42,154 nt of DNA from Sphingobacterium sp. (GTDB lineage Bacteria > Bacteroidota > Bacteroidia > Sphingobacteriales > Sphingobacteriaceae), in contig JAQZAZ010000034.1 in NCBI GenBank assembly GCA_029239355.1, positions 1-42,154 of the forward strand, read 5' to 3'. The position numbers and the translations under genes are program-made. Position 1 is the first letter of the stretch, and every line of letters begins with the position of its first letter. Below, piece after piece: positions 1-9,061 of this stretch. Under the pieces are notes generated by a model. The model had not been told where the DNA came from and ran no database searches. It saw only the letters and a program-made list of their open reading frames with translations.

Positions 1-10
1 TTATCTATCT

Positions 11-18
11 TATTTTTG
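11..18 (+). promoter_or_regulatory. Probable -7 promoter box of recQ (TATTTTTG)
   Basis: The eight bases match the Bacteroidota -7 consensus TAnnTTTG and lie 11 nt before the recQ ATG, so the mRNA leader would be very short. The matching -33 element would fall outside the window, so only half of the promoter can be checked. Confidence 0.5.
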
Positions 19-29
19 CCCAAGGCGCA

Positions 30-2219
30 ATGGAAATAGAAAAATCACTTTTCGACAATTTACAGGATTTTTTTGGTTTTGATACTTTTAAAGGAGATCA
101 AGAGGCTATTATAACCAGTATTCTTCAAAAGAAGGATACGTTTGTTATTATGCCAACCGGGGGAGGGAAATCAATTTGTTATCAACTACCAGCACTCATG
201 AGTGAGGGAACTGCAATTGTAATTTCCCCGTTGATTGCTTTAATGAAAAACCAAGTGGATCAGCTTCGCGCATTCGGCGGCGAAGATAGTATCGCTCATT
301 TTTTGAACTCCTCCCTGAACAAGAGTGAAATCACTCGAGTAAAGGAGGATGTGCTTGCGGGAAAGACAAAGCTACTATATGTAGCCCCAGAATCGCTTGC
401 TAAACAAGATAATGTAGAGTTTTTGCATCACATAACGGTGTCTTTTGTAGCCGTAGATGAAGCACATTGTATCTCTGAATGGGGACACGATTTTCGACCA
501 GAATATCGTAAAATACGTCAGGTTATCAACGAAATTGGATCGAATATTCCAATTATTGCATTGACAGCAACAGCAACTCCGAAAGTCCAATCCGATATCC
601 GTAAAAATTTGCAGATGAATGATGCTATGTTATTCAAATCATCGTTCAATCGGAGCAATTTATATTATGAAGTCCGCCCTAAAAAAGATGTAGTCAAAGA
701 AATTGTACGTTTTATCAAAACCAAATCCGGTAAGACAGGTATCGTCTATTGCTTGAGCAGAAAGAAAGTTGAAGAAATAAGTGAAGTTTTGAACCTTAAC
801 GGGATCAAAGCGTTGCCATATCATGCTGGACTTGATGCAAAAACTAGGGCCGATACACAGGATAAATTCCTAATGGAGGATGTCGAAGTGATTGTTGCGA
901 CCATTGCCTTTGGTATGGGGATCGACAAGCCGGATGTTCGCTATGTTATTCATCATGATATCCCGAAATCTATGGAAGGGTATTATCAGGAAACTGGCCG
1001 TGCGGGTCGTGATGGAGGTGAGGGCTACTGTCTGGCATTCTATTCGGAGAAAGATGTCGAGAAGCTGACAAAATTCATGAAAGATAAACCTGTGGCCGAA
1101 CGCGAGATCGGGACCCAGATACTAAAAGAAGTTATTGATTATTCCGAATCTGCTGTCTGCCGCCGTAAACAGATTCTTCATTATTTTGGTGAAAATTTTG
1201 ACGAACAAGGTTGTAGCAACATGTGTGACAATTGCCGGTCGGAAAAAGAATATTTTGAAGCCGAAGGCTCCTTAAAAGCTGTACTGGGCTTTATTAAAGA
1301 ACAAGGCGAAAAATTTGATGATCATCATGTCATTAATGTAATGATTGGACAAAATAATCAACCTGTATCTTCTTATAAGCATGATGAGCACCGTTTATTT
1401 GGTTCGGGAAAAGACAAAGGCTCTATCTATTGGAAGTCTTTGTTAAGACAAGCCGTACTGGACAATTTCATTGAGAAAGACATTGACCATTATGGTTTGT
1501 TGAAACTAACCGACATCGGTCGACGCTATCTGGAAAATCCATATCAGTTAAAGTTTGTTTTAAACCGTCCGATTGAAGGCGGAGAGAGCACGAGTGGTGA
1601 AGATGCCGGTCATGGTACCGGAGCGTTAGACACCACCTTATTAGGTATGCTCAAAGACTTGCGTAAAAAGATTGCCAAGAGTAAATCTTTACCACCTTTT
1701 GTTATTTTTCAGGACCCGTCCTTAGAAGAAATGTGTACACATTACCCCGTCAATATCGAAGAATTAAAACAAATTCAAGGGGTAGGAAATGGTAAGGCAA
1801 TCAAATTTGGCGCTTCCTTTATCGCTCTCATAAAAGACTACGTGGAAGAAAATGAAATCGACCGCCCTGTAGATCTAGTGATTAAAAGTACTGCAAATAA
1901 ATCAGCACTGAAAGTGGCAATCATTCAAAATATTGACCGGAAAATAGCGCTAGATGATATTGCTGCAGCAAAAGGAATTACCTATGAGGAGATATTAAAA
2001 GAAATTGAAACTATCGTTAATGCTGGTACTAAAATAAACATTAATTATTTTATTGATGAGATTATTGATGAGGACCGTCAAGACGAAGTGTACGATTACT
2101 TTAAGACGGCTGAAACCGATTCAATAAATGATGCCCTTAAGGAATTAGGGGGCGACGATTATACTTTTGAAGACATCCAGTTGATGCGTATCAAATTTTT
2201 ATCGGAATTGGGTAATTAA
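30..2219 (+). CDS. recQ: ATP-dependent DNA helicase RecQ
   Basis: A 3'-5' superfamily 2 DNA helicase acting in recombination and replication-fork repair. Visible in order: Walker A MPTGGGKS (residues 41-48), DEAH box (143-146) followed by the RecQ-type CISEWGHDFRPEY stretch, the arginine-finger motif QETGRAGRDG near 330, a four-cysteine zinc site (CRRKQ...CSNMCDNC) near 380-405, an RQC winged helix, and an HRDC domain near 540-615. About 110 residues follow HRDC and look like a helix-turn-helix extension (HTH_40-like), common in long RecQ proteins of this phylum (about 600 aa in E. coli, 729 here). The ATG follows a -7 promoter box. kdsA begins 18 bp downstream on the same strand and is probably cotranscribed. 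Confidence 0.97.
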   Translation: MEIEKSLFDNLQDFFGFDTFKGDQEAIITSILQKKDTFVIMPTGGGKSICYQLPALMSEGTAIVISPLIALMKNQVDQLRAFGGEDSIAHFLNSSLNKSEITRVKEDVLAGKTKLLYVAPESLAKQDNVEFLHHITVSFVAVDEAHCISEWGHDFRPEYRKIRQVINEIGSNIPIIALTATATPKVQSDIRKNLQMNDAMLFKSSFNRSNLYYEVRPKKDVVKEIVRFIKTKSGKTGIVYCLSRKKVEEISEVLNLNGIKALPYHAGLDAKTRADTQDKFLMEDVEVIVATIAFGMGIDKPDVRYVIHHDIPKSMEGYYQETGRAGRDGGEGYCLAFYSEKDVEKLTKFMKDKPVAEREIGTQILKEVIDYSESAVCRRKQILHYFGENFDEQGCSNMCDNCRSEKEYFEAEGSLKAVLGFIKEQGEKFDDHHVINVMIGQNNQPVSSYKHDEHRLFGSGKDKGSIYWKSLLRQAVLDNFIEKDIDHYGLLKLTDIGRRYLENPYQLKFVLNRPIEGGESTSGEDAGHGTGALDTTLLGMLKDLRKKIAKSKSLPPFVIFQDPSLEEMCTHYPVNIEELKQIQGVGNGKAIKFGASFIALIKDYVEENEIDRPVDLVIKSTANKSALKVAIIQNIDRKIALDDIAAAKGITYEEILKEIETIVNAGTKININYFIDEIIDEDRQDEVYDYFKTAETDSINDALKELGGDDYTFEDIQLMRIKFLSELGN

Positions 2220-2237
2220 AATTTTTATATAATTCAT

Positions 2238-3053
2238 ATGATCAACAAATACATTCCTGAAATAAAGAATGGAACTTCGCAGAATTTCTTTTTAATGGCA
2301 GGGCCATGTGCAATTGAAGGAGAAGAAATCGCTATGCGAATTGCTGAAAAAATTGTTACTATTACAGATAAACTCAATATTCCTTATATTTTTAAAGGAT
2401 CATACCGTAAAGCTAACCGATCGCGTTTGGATTCTTTTAAGGGTATTGGTGATGAAAAAGCATTAAAAATTTTGGAGAAAATAGGGAAGACCTTCGGTGT
2501 TCCAACGGTAACGGACATCCATGAGAGCCATGAGGCAGCAATGGCAGCAGCTTATGTCGACGTCCTTCAAATTCCAGCGTTTTTATGCAGACAAACGGAT
2601 TTATTGGTGGCTGCGGCAAAAACCAATAAAGTCGTTAACGTAAAAAAAGGACAGTTTTTAAGTGCCGGATCCATGAAATTTGCTGTGGATAAGATTGTAG
2701 AGTCCGGCAATGAGAAAGTCTTTTTGACAGATCGTGGGAATACGTTTGGCTATCAGGATCTAATTGTTGACTACAGGGGAATTCCTGAAATGCGTTCCTT
2801 TAATGTGCCCACTGTAATGGATTGTACACATTCACTTCAACAACCGAATCAGACATCTGGAGTAACGGGTGGAAAACCAGCATTGATTGAGACAATTGCC
2901 AAGGCAGCAATTGCTGTGGGCGCAGATGGCTTATTTATCGAAACCCATCCTGATCCTGCAAATGCAAAATCTGATGGGGCAAACATGTTGCACCTCGACT
3001 TACTCGAAGGATTGATGGAAAAATTAATACGTGTTAGACAAGCTATTTTATAG
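2238..3053 (+). CDS. kdsA: 3-deoxy-8-phosphooctulonate synthase (KDO-8-phosphate synthase), metal-dependent type
   Basis: Condenses phosphoenolpyruvate with arabinose 5-phosphate to KDO-8-phosphate, the first committed step toward the KDO of the lipopolysaccharide inner core; cytoplasmic. Family motifs: AGPCAIE near the N terminus, KGSYRKANRSRLDSFKGIG, TDIHES, FLCRQTDLL, NVKKGQFL, and DCTHS, IETHPDP and SDGAN near the end. The Cys of AGPC together with the His of THS, the Glu of IETHP and the Asp of SDGAN is the ligand set of the metal-dependent class (Aquifex type); E. coli KdsA has Asn at the Cys position. Length 271 aa is normal. It sits 18 bp behind recQ and is closed by a strong terminator, so the two probably form one transcript. 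Confidence 0.97.
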   Translation: MINKYIPEIKNGTSQNFFLMAGPCAIEGEEIAMRIAEKIVTITDKLNIPYIFKGSYRKANRSRLDSFKGIGDEKALKILEKIGKTFGVPTVTDIHESHEAAMAAAYVDVLQIPAFLCRQTDLLVAAAKTNKVVNVKKGQFLSAGSMKFAVDKIVESGNEKVFLTDRGNTFGYQDLIVDYRGIPEMRSFNVPTVMDCTHSLQQPNQTSGVTGGKPALIETIAKAAIAVGADGLFIETHPDPANAKSDGANMLHLDLLEGLMEKLIRVRQAIL

Positions 3054-3075
3054 TATAATAAATAAATCGCAATAG

Positions 3076-3100
3076 AAAGGAGCCAATAGGCTCCTTTTTT
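3076..3100 (+). terminator. Rho-independent terminator after kdsA
   Basis: A nine-base stem (AAAGGAGCC, loop AATA, GGCTCCTTT) runs directly into a T tract. It lies 22 nt behind the kdsA stop and separates the recQ-kdsA unit from the next gene. Confidence 0.9.
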
Positions 3101-3127
3101 AATCAATTCAAATCCAAATTGCTCCCT

Positions 3128-4228
3128 ATGTTTTCAAAAGCTTTTTTCATGGCACTCATATTCATACTTTTTTCGCTTTTGATTGTCAAAGGGCAACAGA
3201 ATTATACGTGGTTTTCGCCGCTTGAGGACAAACATGTAGAAGGCCGAATTGACAACCAAAAACTGACCGCTTTTAATCGACTTCCAGATGGATTGGAAAA
3301 CCAAGTCCGTAAACCCGTATGGCAATTGGGAGAAAATTCCGCAGGACTCTATATTGATTTTCAAACATCAACTTCAGAAATTAAAGTGCAATATCAAGTT
3401 TCTGGTGGATTAAATATGCCCCACATGCCCACTACAGGTGTGAGTGGCTTGGATCTATACGCTTACGATAAAACCAATAAAGATTGGAGATGGGCTTATG
3501 GTAACTATAATTTTTCTGATACGATTTCATACACTTGGAAGAATATTGGTGAGAACACTAACTTCAGTTATCGTTTGTATCTTCCTTTATATAATACGGT
3601 TAACTGGTTAAAAATTGGTATTCCAAGTAATGGTGAATTTGAGTATACCCGTACTGCTACATTGAAACCCATTGTTGTTTATGGGACATCTATTGGACAG
3701 GGGGCATGTACGAGCAGGCCGGGGCTTGCCTGGACAAGCCGGGTAGGGCGTGCCCTAAAGAACGAAGTTCTGAATTTGTGCTTTTCGGGAAATGGCCGTC
3801 TTGAAGAGCCTATTCTAAAGGTTATGAATCAAGTGGATGCGGCCTGTTATATTTTAGATTGTATACCCAATCTTGCCATTACAAAATCACGCACAGAAGA
3901 GCAGCTGGATTCCTTATTGGTCAATGCAGTTTCATTGCTGAGGAAAGAACACCCTACAACACCGATCATACTAACCCAACATAGTTCAGGGAGTATTCCG
4001 ACGGTTTTCAACGAAGATAAAAATAAAGAATACCAACAAAGTAGTAGCGTCTTAAAGAAAACTTTCGAAAAATTGCAATCCCAGGGGGAGCGTCGGATTT
4101 TTATGTTATCAAGTGAGGAATTAGGACTTGACTTGAATTCCACGGTAGATTATGCGCACCCCAATGATCAGGGAATGGAGCATATCGCTAATGCTTATAT
4201 TAAACTGCTAAAAACGGTGTTAGAGTAA
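3128..4228 (+). CDS. Exported SGNH/GDSL hydrolase with N-terminal GxDLY domain
   Basis: Predicted secreted esterase (366 aa). Residues 1-22 form a signal peptide (MFSKAFF followed by a hydrophobic stretch). The GxDLY motif appears as SGLDLYAYD (about 106-114), typical of the beta-sandwich domain that precedes Lipase_GDSL_3-type catalytic domains. Block I is VVYGTSIGQG with Ser188 as nucleophile; the C-terminal block V is DYAHPND with Asp341 and His344. Block III, usually GxND, reads DCIPN here, a known variation in this subfamily. The substrate is unknown; relatives often act on acylated glycans. I chose the ATG at 3128 over a TTG three codons upstream because it gives a cleaner signal peptide. 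It has its own terminators on both sides, so it is probably monocistronic. Confidence 0.85.
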   Translation: MFSKAFFMALIFILFSLLIVKGQQNYTWFSPLEDKHVEGRIDNQKLTAFNRLPDGLENQVRKPVWQLGENSAGLYIDFQTSTSEIKVQYQVSGGLNMPHMPTTGVSGLDLYAYDKTNKDWRWAYGNYNFSDTISYTWKNIGENTNFSYRLYLPLYNTVNWLKIGIPSNGEFEYTRTATLKPIVVYGTSIGQGACTSRPGLAWTSRVGRALKNEVLNLCFSGNGRLEEPILKVMNQVDAACYILDCIPNLAITKSRTEEQLDSLLVNAVSLLRKEHPTTPIILTQHSSGSIPTVFNEDKNKEYQQSSSVLKKTFEKLQSQGERRIFMLSSEELGLDLNSTVDYAHPNDQGMEHIANAYIKLLKTVLE

Positions 4229-4234
4229 AAAAAT

Positions 4235-4265
4235 AAAGAGGGAAGTTTTTTACTTCCCTCTTTTA
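4235..4265. terminator. Bidirectional terminator between convergent genes
   Basis: The stem AAAGAGGGAAG / CTTCCCTCTTT encloses a T-rich loop and has A and T runs on the two outer sides, so it can stop transcripts from both directions. The stop codon of the minus-strand gene lies inside its 3' edge. Confidence 0.85.
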
Positions 4266-5558
4266 TTTCTTTTTCAACTTCATCGTCATTTTTGCTTTTT
4301 CACCCCCACCATAATTGTAAGTTTTTGCATTACTTTCCTTCTTTTGATGAAATGCTCCACCTCCGAAACCGTCATCTTGTTCTTCCTTGGATGATTTTTT
4401 CTTTTTATCATTCGAGGGATTGTAGATTTGAAGATCCTCTGGTAGTTCTAGTATTTCCATTCTCTTTCCCACAGCCTGTTCGATTTTTCTAACCATAGGA
4501 AGTTCTAAATCGGTAGAAAATGTCAATACCACGCTATCCTCGTTCTCTTTATTTTTGACTACATGATTTAAAAATTCCTCTTTTTCATTTGGCAATTCAA
4601 ATTGCAAAATAAAAGGAATATTCGCGAGATCAACTACAGTATTATTTTCCCGGGCAATGATCAATACACGGGATTGCACATTGGACATAAAATCCTCGGT
4701 TGTTTCGTAACCAAAATCATCATAGAAGAGCGGGTTTAAAATAGCGATCTCTTCTTTGCGCTCATGGAATAGGCTCGTTGATAACTTCTGTGCTGTAAGC
4801 TTTGAATTAACAAAAACGATCACTTTTTGAAAAACTTCTTTATCCTGCAGAAGATAATTTAATAAATTGATTTTTGTGGTGAAATTAGGAAGCTGATATA
4901 GAAAGAGATCCAAGGTATCTATGGATTTGTTTTCCAACTCATCCACTTCTATCAAGGCATAATCCTCGTTTAAATATGCATCAATCATGTCATACAGCTT
5001 CTGATGTTCAACAGTACTGAAGACCAGGTGTTGTACTTTACCACAACTTTCTGCTAGTTCCCTTAACGGAGTTTGCATGCCTTGCTTGATGATTTCTTCT
5101 GCATCATCAATAATTAGCGTCTGGATACGGTTTAAGTTCAGTGCTAATTTAAGATAGATTGCCCGCGCACGGTTAGGTGTTGCAACAACAATATCCTTTC
5201 CAGCAACTAATTCTTCGATTTCTTCCTCCATAGTTCCTCCTGCACGTAATCCAATAATACGAAGATCTCTATTTTTACTGAGCTGATAGAATTTTTCAAC
5301 AATTTCATTGATGCGTTCTTCATTGGGAGCCAAGATTAAAAACTTAGGTGCCTCATCATCCGTAAATTTTAATTTCATCAGGGTTGATAATACATAAGTT
5401 GTAGTCTTGCCAGCTCCTTCGGGAGCAATCGCAATAACATCTTGTCCACCAAGAATTCTGGAGATACACTTACGCTGAATTTCCTTAGGGGTCAAATAAC
5501 CGAGTTCGGTCATTGTAGCTGTCAATCTTTTGCTTAGTTTTAGTTTCTCTAACGACAC
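4263..5558 (-). CDS. DEAD-box helicase-like protein with degenerate catalytic motifs
   Basis: A protein with the two-RecA-domain layout of DEAD-box RNA helicases (431 aa). Kept: the Q-motif-like segment ending in EIQ (about 22-28), motif I APEGAGKT (45-52), motif Ib TPNR (127-130) and a motif-IV-like VIVFVNSK (246-253). Changed: motif II is DDAE (151-154) instead of DEAD, motif III is STV (181-183) instead of SAT, motif V is barely recognisable (VLIIAREN), and motif VI (HRIGRTGR) is absent where it should follow QFELP. The tail is basic and Gly/Lys-rich (FGGGAFHQ, YNYGGGEK), as in RNA-binding tails. The frame is intact, so this is unlikely to be a pseudogene. It may bind ATP and RNA without classic unwinding (inference). 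Its own promoter lies in the gap behind the SMR gene. Confidence 0.85.
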   Translation of the reverse strand: MSLEKLKLSKRLTATMTELGYLTPKEIQRKCISRILGGQDVIAIAPEGAGKTTTYVLSTLMKLKFTDDEAPKFLILAPNEERINEIVEKFYQLSKNRDLRIIGLRAGGTMEEEIEELVAGKDIVVATPNRARAIYLKLALNLNRIQTLIIDDAEEIIKQGMQTPLRELAESCGKVQHLVFSTVEHQKLYDMIDAYLNEDYALIEVDELENKSIDTLDLFLYQLPNFTTKINLLNYLLQDKEVFQKVIVFVNSKLTAQKLSTSLFHERKEEIAILNPLFYDDFGYETTEDFMSNVQSRVLIIARENNTVVDLANIPFILQFELPNEKEEFLNHVVKNKENEDSVVLTFSTDLELPMVRKIEQAVGKRMEILELPEDLQIYNPSNDKKKKSSKEEQDDGFGGGAFHQKKESNAKTYNYGGGEKAKMTMKLKKK

Positions 5559-5582
5559 GTATCCTTTAGTTTATGTAAGTTG

Positions 5583-5611
5583 CAAAAATACACATTTAGT
5601 TTTGAGATCAA
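5583..5611 (-). promoter_or_regulatory. Promoter of the DEAD-box-like gene
   Basis: Read on the minus strand, TTG (5611-5609) is followed after 18 nt by TATTTTTG (5590-5583), a full match to the Bacteroidota TAnnTTTG -7 box. It lies 24 nt before the start codon, and its -33 end touches the stop codon of the upstream SMR gene. Confidence 0.6.
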
Positions 5612-5944
5612 CTAATGTGTACCCATTTTTGAAAACATATTGATAATAATAACTCCAGCGACAATAAGTATCATTCCGATCACAGCTGCTGTATCGGGAA
5701 TCTGCTTAAATAGGATCATGCCGATCAATGTAATGGCAACAATGCCTATGCCAGACCAAATTGCATAGGAGATCCCAACGGGTAGGTACTTCAATGTAAT
5801 GCTTAGGAAATAAAAGGCTATTATATAACCAATTATACAAATAAGCGTTGGCTTCCATAAGGTAAAACCCTCGGATTTTTTCAAGAAAGTGGTGGCGAAA
5901 ATTTCTGCTGCAATCGCGAGAAGTAGGTATATATATTTCATCAT
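5612..5944 (-). CDS. Small multidrug resistance (SMR) efflux protein, EmrE/Qac type
   Basis: Inner-membrane proton-coupled exporter of lipophilic cations that works as an antiparallel dimer of four-helix subunits. It is 110 aa, the same length as E. coli EmrE, and lines up without gaps from memory: Glu14 (the substrate and proton site) in LAIAAEIF, Tyr60 and Trp63 in SYAIWSGIGIV, and the final helix VIGMILIVAGVIIIN. The WSGIGIV and Tyr60 pattern favours the Qac-type branch over the guanidinium (Gdx) branch. The double-Met start that restores Glu14 numbering was kept; AGGAAGG lies upstream at a usable distance, rare in this window. A TAGCTTTG box at 5971-5978 may be its promoter. Confidence 0.93.
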   Translation of the reverse strand: MMKYIYLLLAIAAEIFATTFLKKSEGFTLWKPTLICIIGYIIAFYFLSITLKYLPVGISYAIWSGIGIVAITLIGMILFKQIPDTAAVIGMILIVAGVIIINMFSKMGTH

Positions 5945-5970
5945 AAATGATCCTTCCTAATGGACTGTAA

Positions 5971-5978
5971 CAAAGCTA
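5971..5978 (-). promoter_or_regulatory. Possible -7 box of the SMR gene (TAGCTTTG)
   Basis: On the minus strand the bases read TAGCTTTG, matching TAnnTTTG, 26 nt upstream of the SMR start. No clear TTG is seen at the -33 distance, so the call is tentative. Confidence 0.35.
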
Positions 5979-6090
5979 CACTTTTTGCGTTTTACTTTGT
6001 TCTGATAACATTTAATTTAGAAGTTTTTGACGACAGTGATGATGCAATATCGCCTACTTGATGGTGTTCGGGCAATTTTGCCGGTATTAA

Positions 6091-6121
6091 TTGTTTATAA
6101 AGGTAAATTTATTTAAGTTTG
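6091..6121 (+). promoter_or_regulatory. Promoter of the histidine-kinase gene cluster
   Basis: TTG (6091-6093), 20 nt spacer, TAAGTTTG (6114-6121): both elements and the spacing fit the Bacteroidota primary sigma consensus. The leader to the kinase ATG is about 31 nt. A short inverted repeat, GGCAA-TT-TTGCC (6071-6082), lies just upstream and might bind a regulator. Confidence 0.65.
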
Positions 6122-6152
6122 ACCAATCCACTAATGGGAATGAATAGACTTT

Positions 6153-8399
6153 ATGAGATGTATTCGAGTTTTTTTTAAACCCTTTACTATATGCTTAGTT
6201 TTTCTATTTTCCTGCCTTTCATTGCATGCGCAAGAACAGCTTCAGGAGCTTCAGAAATCTTATTATAATCTTCCCTTAGGAAGTAAGGAGCGTTTTCTAC
6301 TGACTGGAAAATATGCGCAGGCATTATACTTCAATAATGAGAAGGCATTAGCTAGCCAGTTGCTAAATGATAATATTCAACTGGCCAAAAATTATCCAGA
6401 TAAACAGTACTATGCCTATTTAAATTGCATTGCAGCGATAAACAGTTATAATGACCATCTCTTTGAGAAATCAGGTTTTTATCTGGAACATGCAAAATCT
6501 GTTCTACCGATTATCGTTGACAACAGTACCAAGGGATATATCTATTATTGTGATGGTTGGATTATGACAAGGCAAAATAAAGAGGATCAGGCTGTTTCGC
6601 AGTTTCATAAAGCAATTTCCTTTTTGGAAAAGGCCCCCCAGACTGATGTGAATCTCGCGCGTAAGTTAGCAATTTATAAAGAGTTAACCGCTATTTACGC
6701 CAATCAGCGGAATTTCGAATTTCAGGAAAAATACACAAGCCTTTTACTGGAGACAGCCAAAGCTGGTCGCAATATAAATAGTTTATTTGATGCCTATATG
6801 CAAGCCGGCTATCTGTTTGAGGAAGAGTATCGGTCAGATCGAACGAACCCAAACGTATTGAAGAAAGCTGAAGAGCATTATCTTCAAGCTTACCACATAG
6901 CCAAAAATAATCAGAAAAATCTTATTAACCCGACGGATATGGCTTATGTCTCCGTTAATTTAGCTAATCTATATCACGAATTTTATCCCGAAAATGCGGC
7001 TAAAAAGGCGACTTCATTTGCCCAACAAGCCTTAGAAATTGCACAGGAGACCGGACAATATACGCTTACAGTACCTGCCTACGGCGTATTGGCTGATGAA
7101 GCATTCAAAAATGGACATCGGGATCTGGGAAAAAAATATTTACAGCAGGCACTCTATAACTTACAGCGGGAGCCACATTATGATTATCAGGTAGGACTGA
7201 GCCTCTATAGTAGACTTGCTGAAGTGAGTGTTGAAGATGGGAAATATGAAGAGGCATTTCAATTCCAAAAGCGCTATATCGATGTTTTCGAGGAGGCTTT
7301 CAATTCAGATAAGCTGGATAAAACCAAGCAACTTGAAATCAAATATGAACGGGAATTGCAGAACCAAAAGTTAATGCGGCTGCGTTTGGAAGGGGAAAAA
7401 AAAGAACAGCAAATCACGTTGATGAAAGCCCTTAATGACCGTCAAAATCAATTGGTTGAGAACTTAAAGTTAAATGAACTAAATCGAATACAACAGTTGA
7501 AAGTGCTTCAGTTAGAACGGGACAAAAAGGAGAAAGACCTGCAATTCAGCCGTCTGGAAAATGTGCAACGATTGCAGGAGCTAGATGTTTCGAAGCAGGA
7601 GATTGCTTTTAAGTCGCGTATGAATTCCATCTATATCTGGTTATTTATTAGCTGTTTAATCGCCGTCATTTTATTGTTTTATGCGTATTGGCAGCGTTCC
7701 AACACATTGAAGCAAAAAGAGCACTTACATAGCCTCGAGATTGAGAAGAATAACCAGCAGCATGCCATAAAAAGTCTGACCGCGATGTTGGCCGGAGAAG
7801 AGAAAGAGCGGACACGTTTGGCCCGAGATCTACACGATGGTTTAGGCGGACTGTTGTCGAGCACAAAACTTGGTTTGTCATCCCTCAACGATAAGGAATC
7901 TGAACAGACCGCTGTGAAGGAAGGCATTACACGGAGCATTGAACTATTAGATGATGCCGTCGACGAGCTGCGTAAACTTGCACATAACCTGATGCCGGAT
8001 CTGATTGTCAAATATGGTTTACAGGAAGCTCTAAGGGACTACGCCGCGCGGATGAGTCAGCCGAATTGTCAAGTGGAGTGCGAATTCCTTCAATTTGAAT
8101 CAAATTTAAGTACGGAGCATGAAATCTCTCTGTACAGAATAATTCAGGAACTTGTGAACAATGCATTGAAACATGCCGAAGCAAGCAATGTCCTAATACA
8201 ACTTTCTGCACACAATGAGCGTTTACATATTACCATTGAAGATGATGGCAAGGGATTCGATACCGAAAAGGTGGATTTACAGCATTCCGCAGGAATGCAC
8301 AATATACAGTCAAGGCTTTCTTTTCTATATGGTGATATGAAGATTTTATCTGCGCTAGGAGAGGGAACTACGATAGAAATTGAAATGCCACTCGTTTAA
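6153..8399 (+). CDS. TPR-containing sensor histidine kinase (HisKA_3 / HATPase_c)
   Basis: Membrane sensor kinase of the NarX/DesK class (748 aa). In order: signal peptide (about 1-26, ending CLSLHAQ), a periplasmic region of helical TPR-like repeats (about 30-390), a long Gln/Lys/Leu-rich coiled coil (about 390-490), one membrane segment (about 492-514), then HisKA_3 with the phosphoacceptor His561 in RLARDLHDGLGG, and an HATPase_c domain with N box ELVNNALKHAE (about 666-676) and G box IEDDGKGFD. This TPR-coiled coil-TM-HisKA_3 layout is common in Bacteroidota, and the ligand is usually unknown. The response regulator starts 12 bp downstream and is its evident partner. A well-formed promoter precedes it. 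Confidence 0.95.
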   Translation: MRCIRVFFKPFTICLVFLFSCLSLHAQEQLQELQKSYYNLPLGSKERFLLTGKYAQALYFNNEKALASQLLNDNIQLAKNYPDKQYYAYLNCIAAINSYNDHLFEKSGFYLEHAKSVLPIIVDNSTKGYIYYCDGWIMTRQNKEDQAVSQFHKAISFLEKAPQTDVNLARKLAIYKELTAIYANQRNFEFQEKYTSLLLETAKAGRNINSLFDAYMQAGYLFEEEYRSDRTNPNVLKKAEEHYLQAYHIAKNNQKNLINPTDMAYVSVNLANLYHEFYPENAAKKATSFAQQALEIAQETGQYTLTVPAYGVLADEAFKNGHRDLGKKYLQQALYNLQREPHYDYQVGLSLYSRLAEVSVEDGKYEEAFQFQKRYIDVFEEAFNSDKLDKTKQLEIKYERELQNQKLMRLRLEGEKKEQQITLMKALNDRQNQLVENLKLNELNRIQQLKVLQLERDKKEKDLQFSRLENVQRLQELDVSKQEIAFKSRMNSIYIWLFISCLIAVILLFYAYWQRSNTLKQKEHLHSLEIEKNNQQHAIKSLTAMLAGEEKERTRLARDLHDGLGGLLSSTKLGLSSLNDKESEQTAVKEGITRSIELLDDAVDELRKLAHNLMPDLIVKYGLQEALRDYAARMSQPNCQVECEFLQFESNLSTEHEISLYRIIQELVNNALKHAEASNVLIQLSAHNERLHITIEDDGKGFDTEKVDLQHSAGMHNIQSRLSFLYGDMKILSALGEGTTIEIEMPLV

Positions 8400-8411
8400 T
8401 TATAGTTTAAA

Positions 8412-9044
8412 ATGATAAAGATAGCGATTACAGATGATCACCCTCTTTTGCTGGAGGGGCTAAAGAATATTATTAATACCCATGAAGATTTTGAGGTCGT
8501 GGGGATGTATACAAGTGCTGCAGACTTATTCACAAACATTGCAGCAGACGCGCCACTTGTACTGTTATTGGATATCAATCTTCCAGATGCAAATGGAATT
8601 GATCTGGTAAAGGGATTGAAAGAGCGTCATAATGAACTAAAAATTGTCGCTTTTAGTGTTCATAACGAACTAGCGGTGATCAATAGTATATTAAATGAGG
8701 GTGCGGATGCTTATCTTCAAAAAAATGCCACCGGCGCTGAGATTATTACTGCCATATCCGATGTTTTGGTCGGCAAGCGCTACATCTGTGCGAAAACCCA
8801 GGTCATACTCAATAAGAAGACAGAGGCAGGACTGAAGCAAGTTCCCAAACTCACCCGTCGCGAAAAGGAGATACTGACTTTTGTGGCCAAAGGAATGACG
8901 ACCAATCAGATTGCTGAATCCTTATTTATCAGTTCACATACCGTGGAAAGCCACCGCAAAAACTTAATGGAAAAATTTCAGACAAAAAGTGTGACCGCGG
9001 CCGTAAAATCTGCCATAGAATACGGTTTGATACGCGAAGCCTAA
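8412..9044 (+). CDS. NarL/LuxR-family response regulator
   Basis: Two-domain DNA-binding regulator (210 aa). The receiver domain has the acidic pair Asp8-Asp9 (ITDDHP), the phosphoacceptor Asp54 (LLLDINLPD), Ser82 in place of the switch Thr, and Lys104 (YLQKNATG). The LuxR-type helix-turn-helix follows at about 145-205 (LTRREKEIL, MTTNQIAESLFIS, HTVESHRKNLMEKF). It lies 12 bp after the kinase gene, so the two form a two-component system. Its targets cannot be read from sequence; the next two genes, 71 bp downstream on the same strand, are natural candidates (inference). Confidence 0.96.
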   Translation: MIKIAITDDHPLLLEGLKNIINTHEDFEVVGMYTSAADLFTNIAADAPLVLLLDINLPDANGIDLVKGLKERHNELKIVAFSVHNELAVINSILNEGADAYLQKNATGAEIITAISDVLVGKRYICAKTQVILNKKTEAGLKQVPKLTRREKEILTFVAKGMTTNQIAESLFISSHTVESHRKNLMEKFQTKSVTAAVKSAIEYGLIREA

Positions 9045-9061
9045 AGGAAATCGGGGAATTA

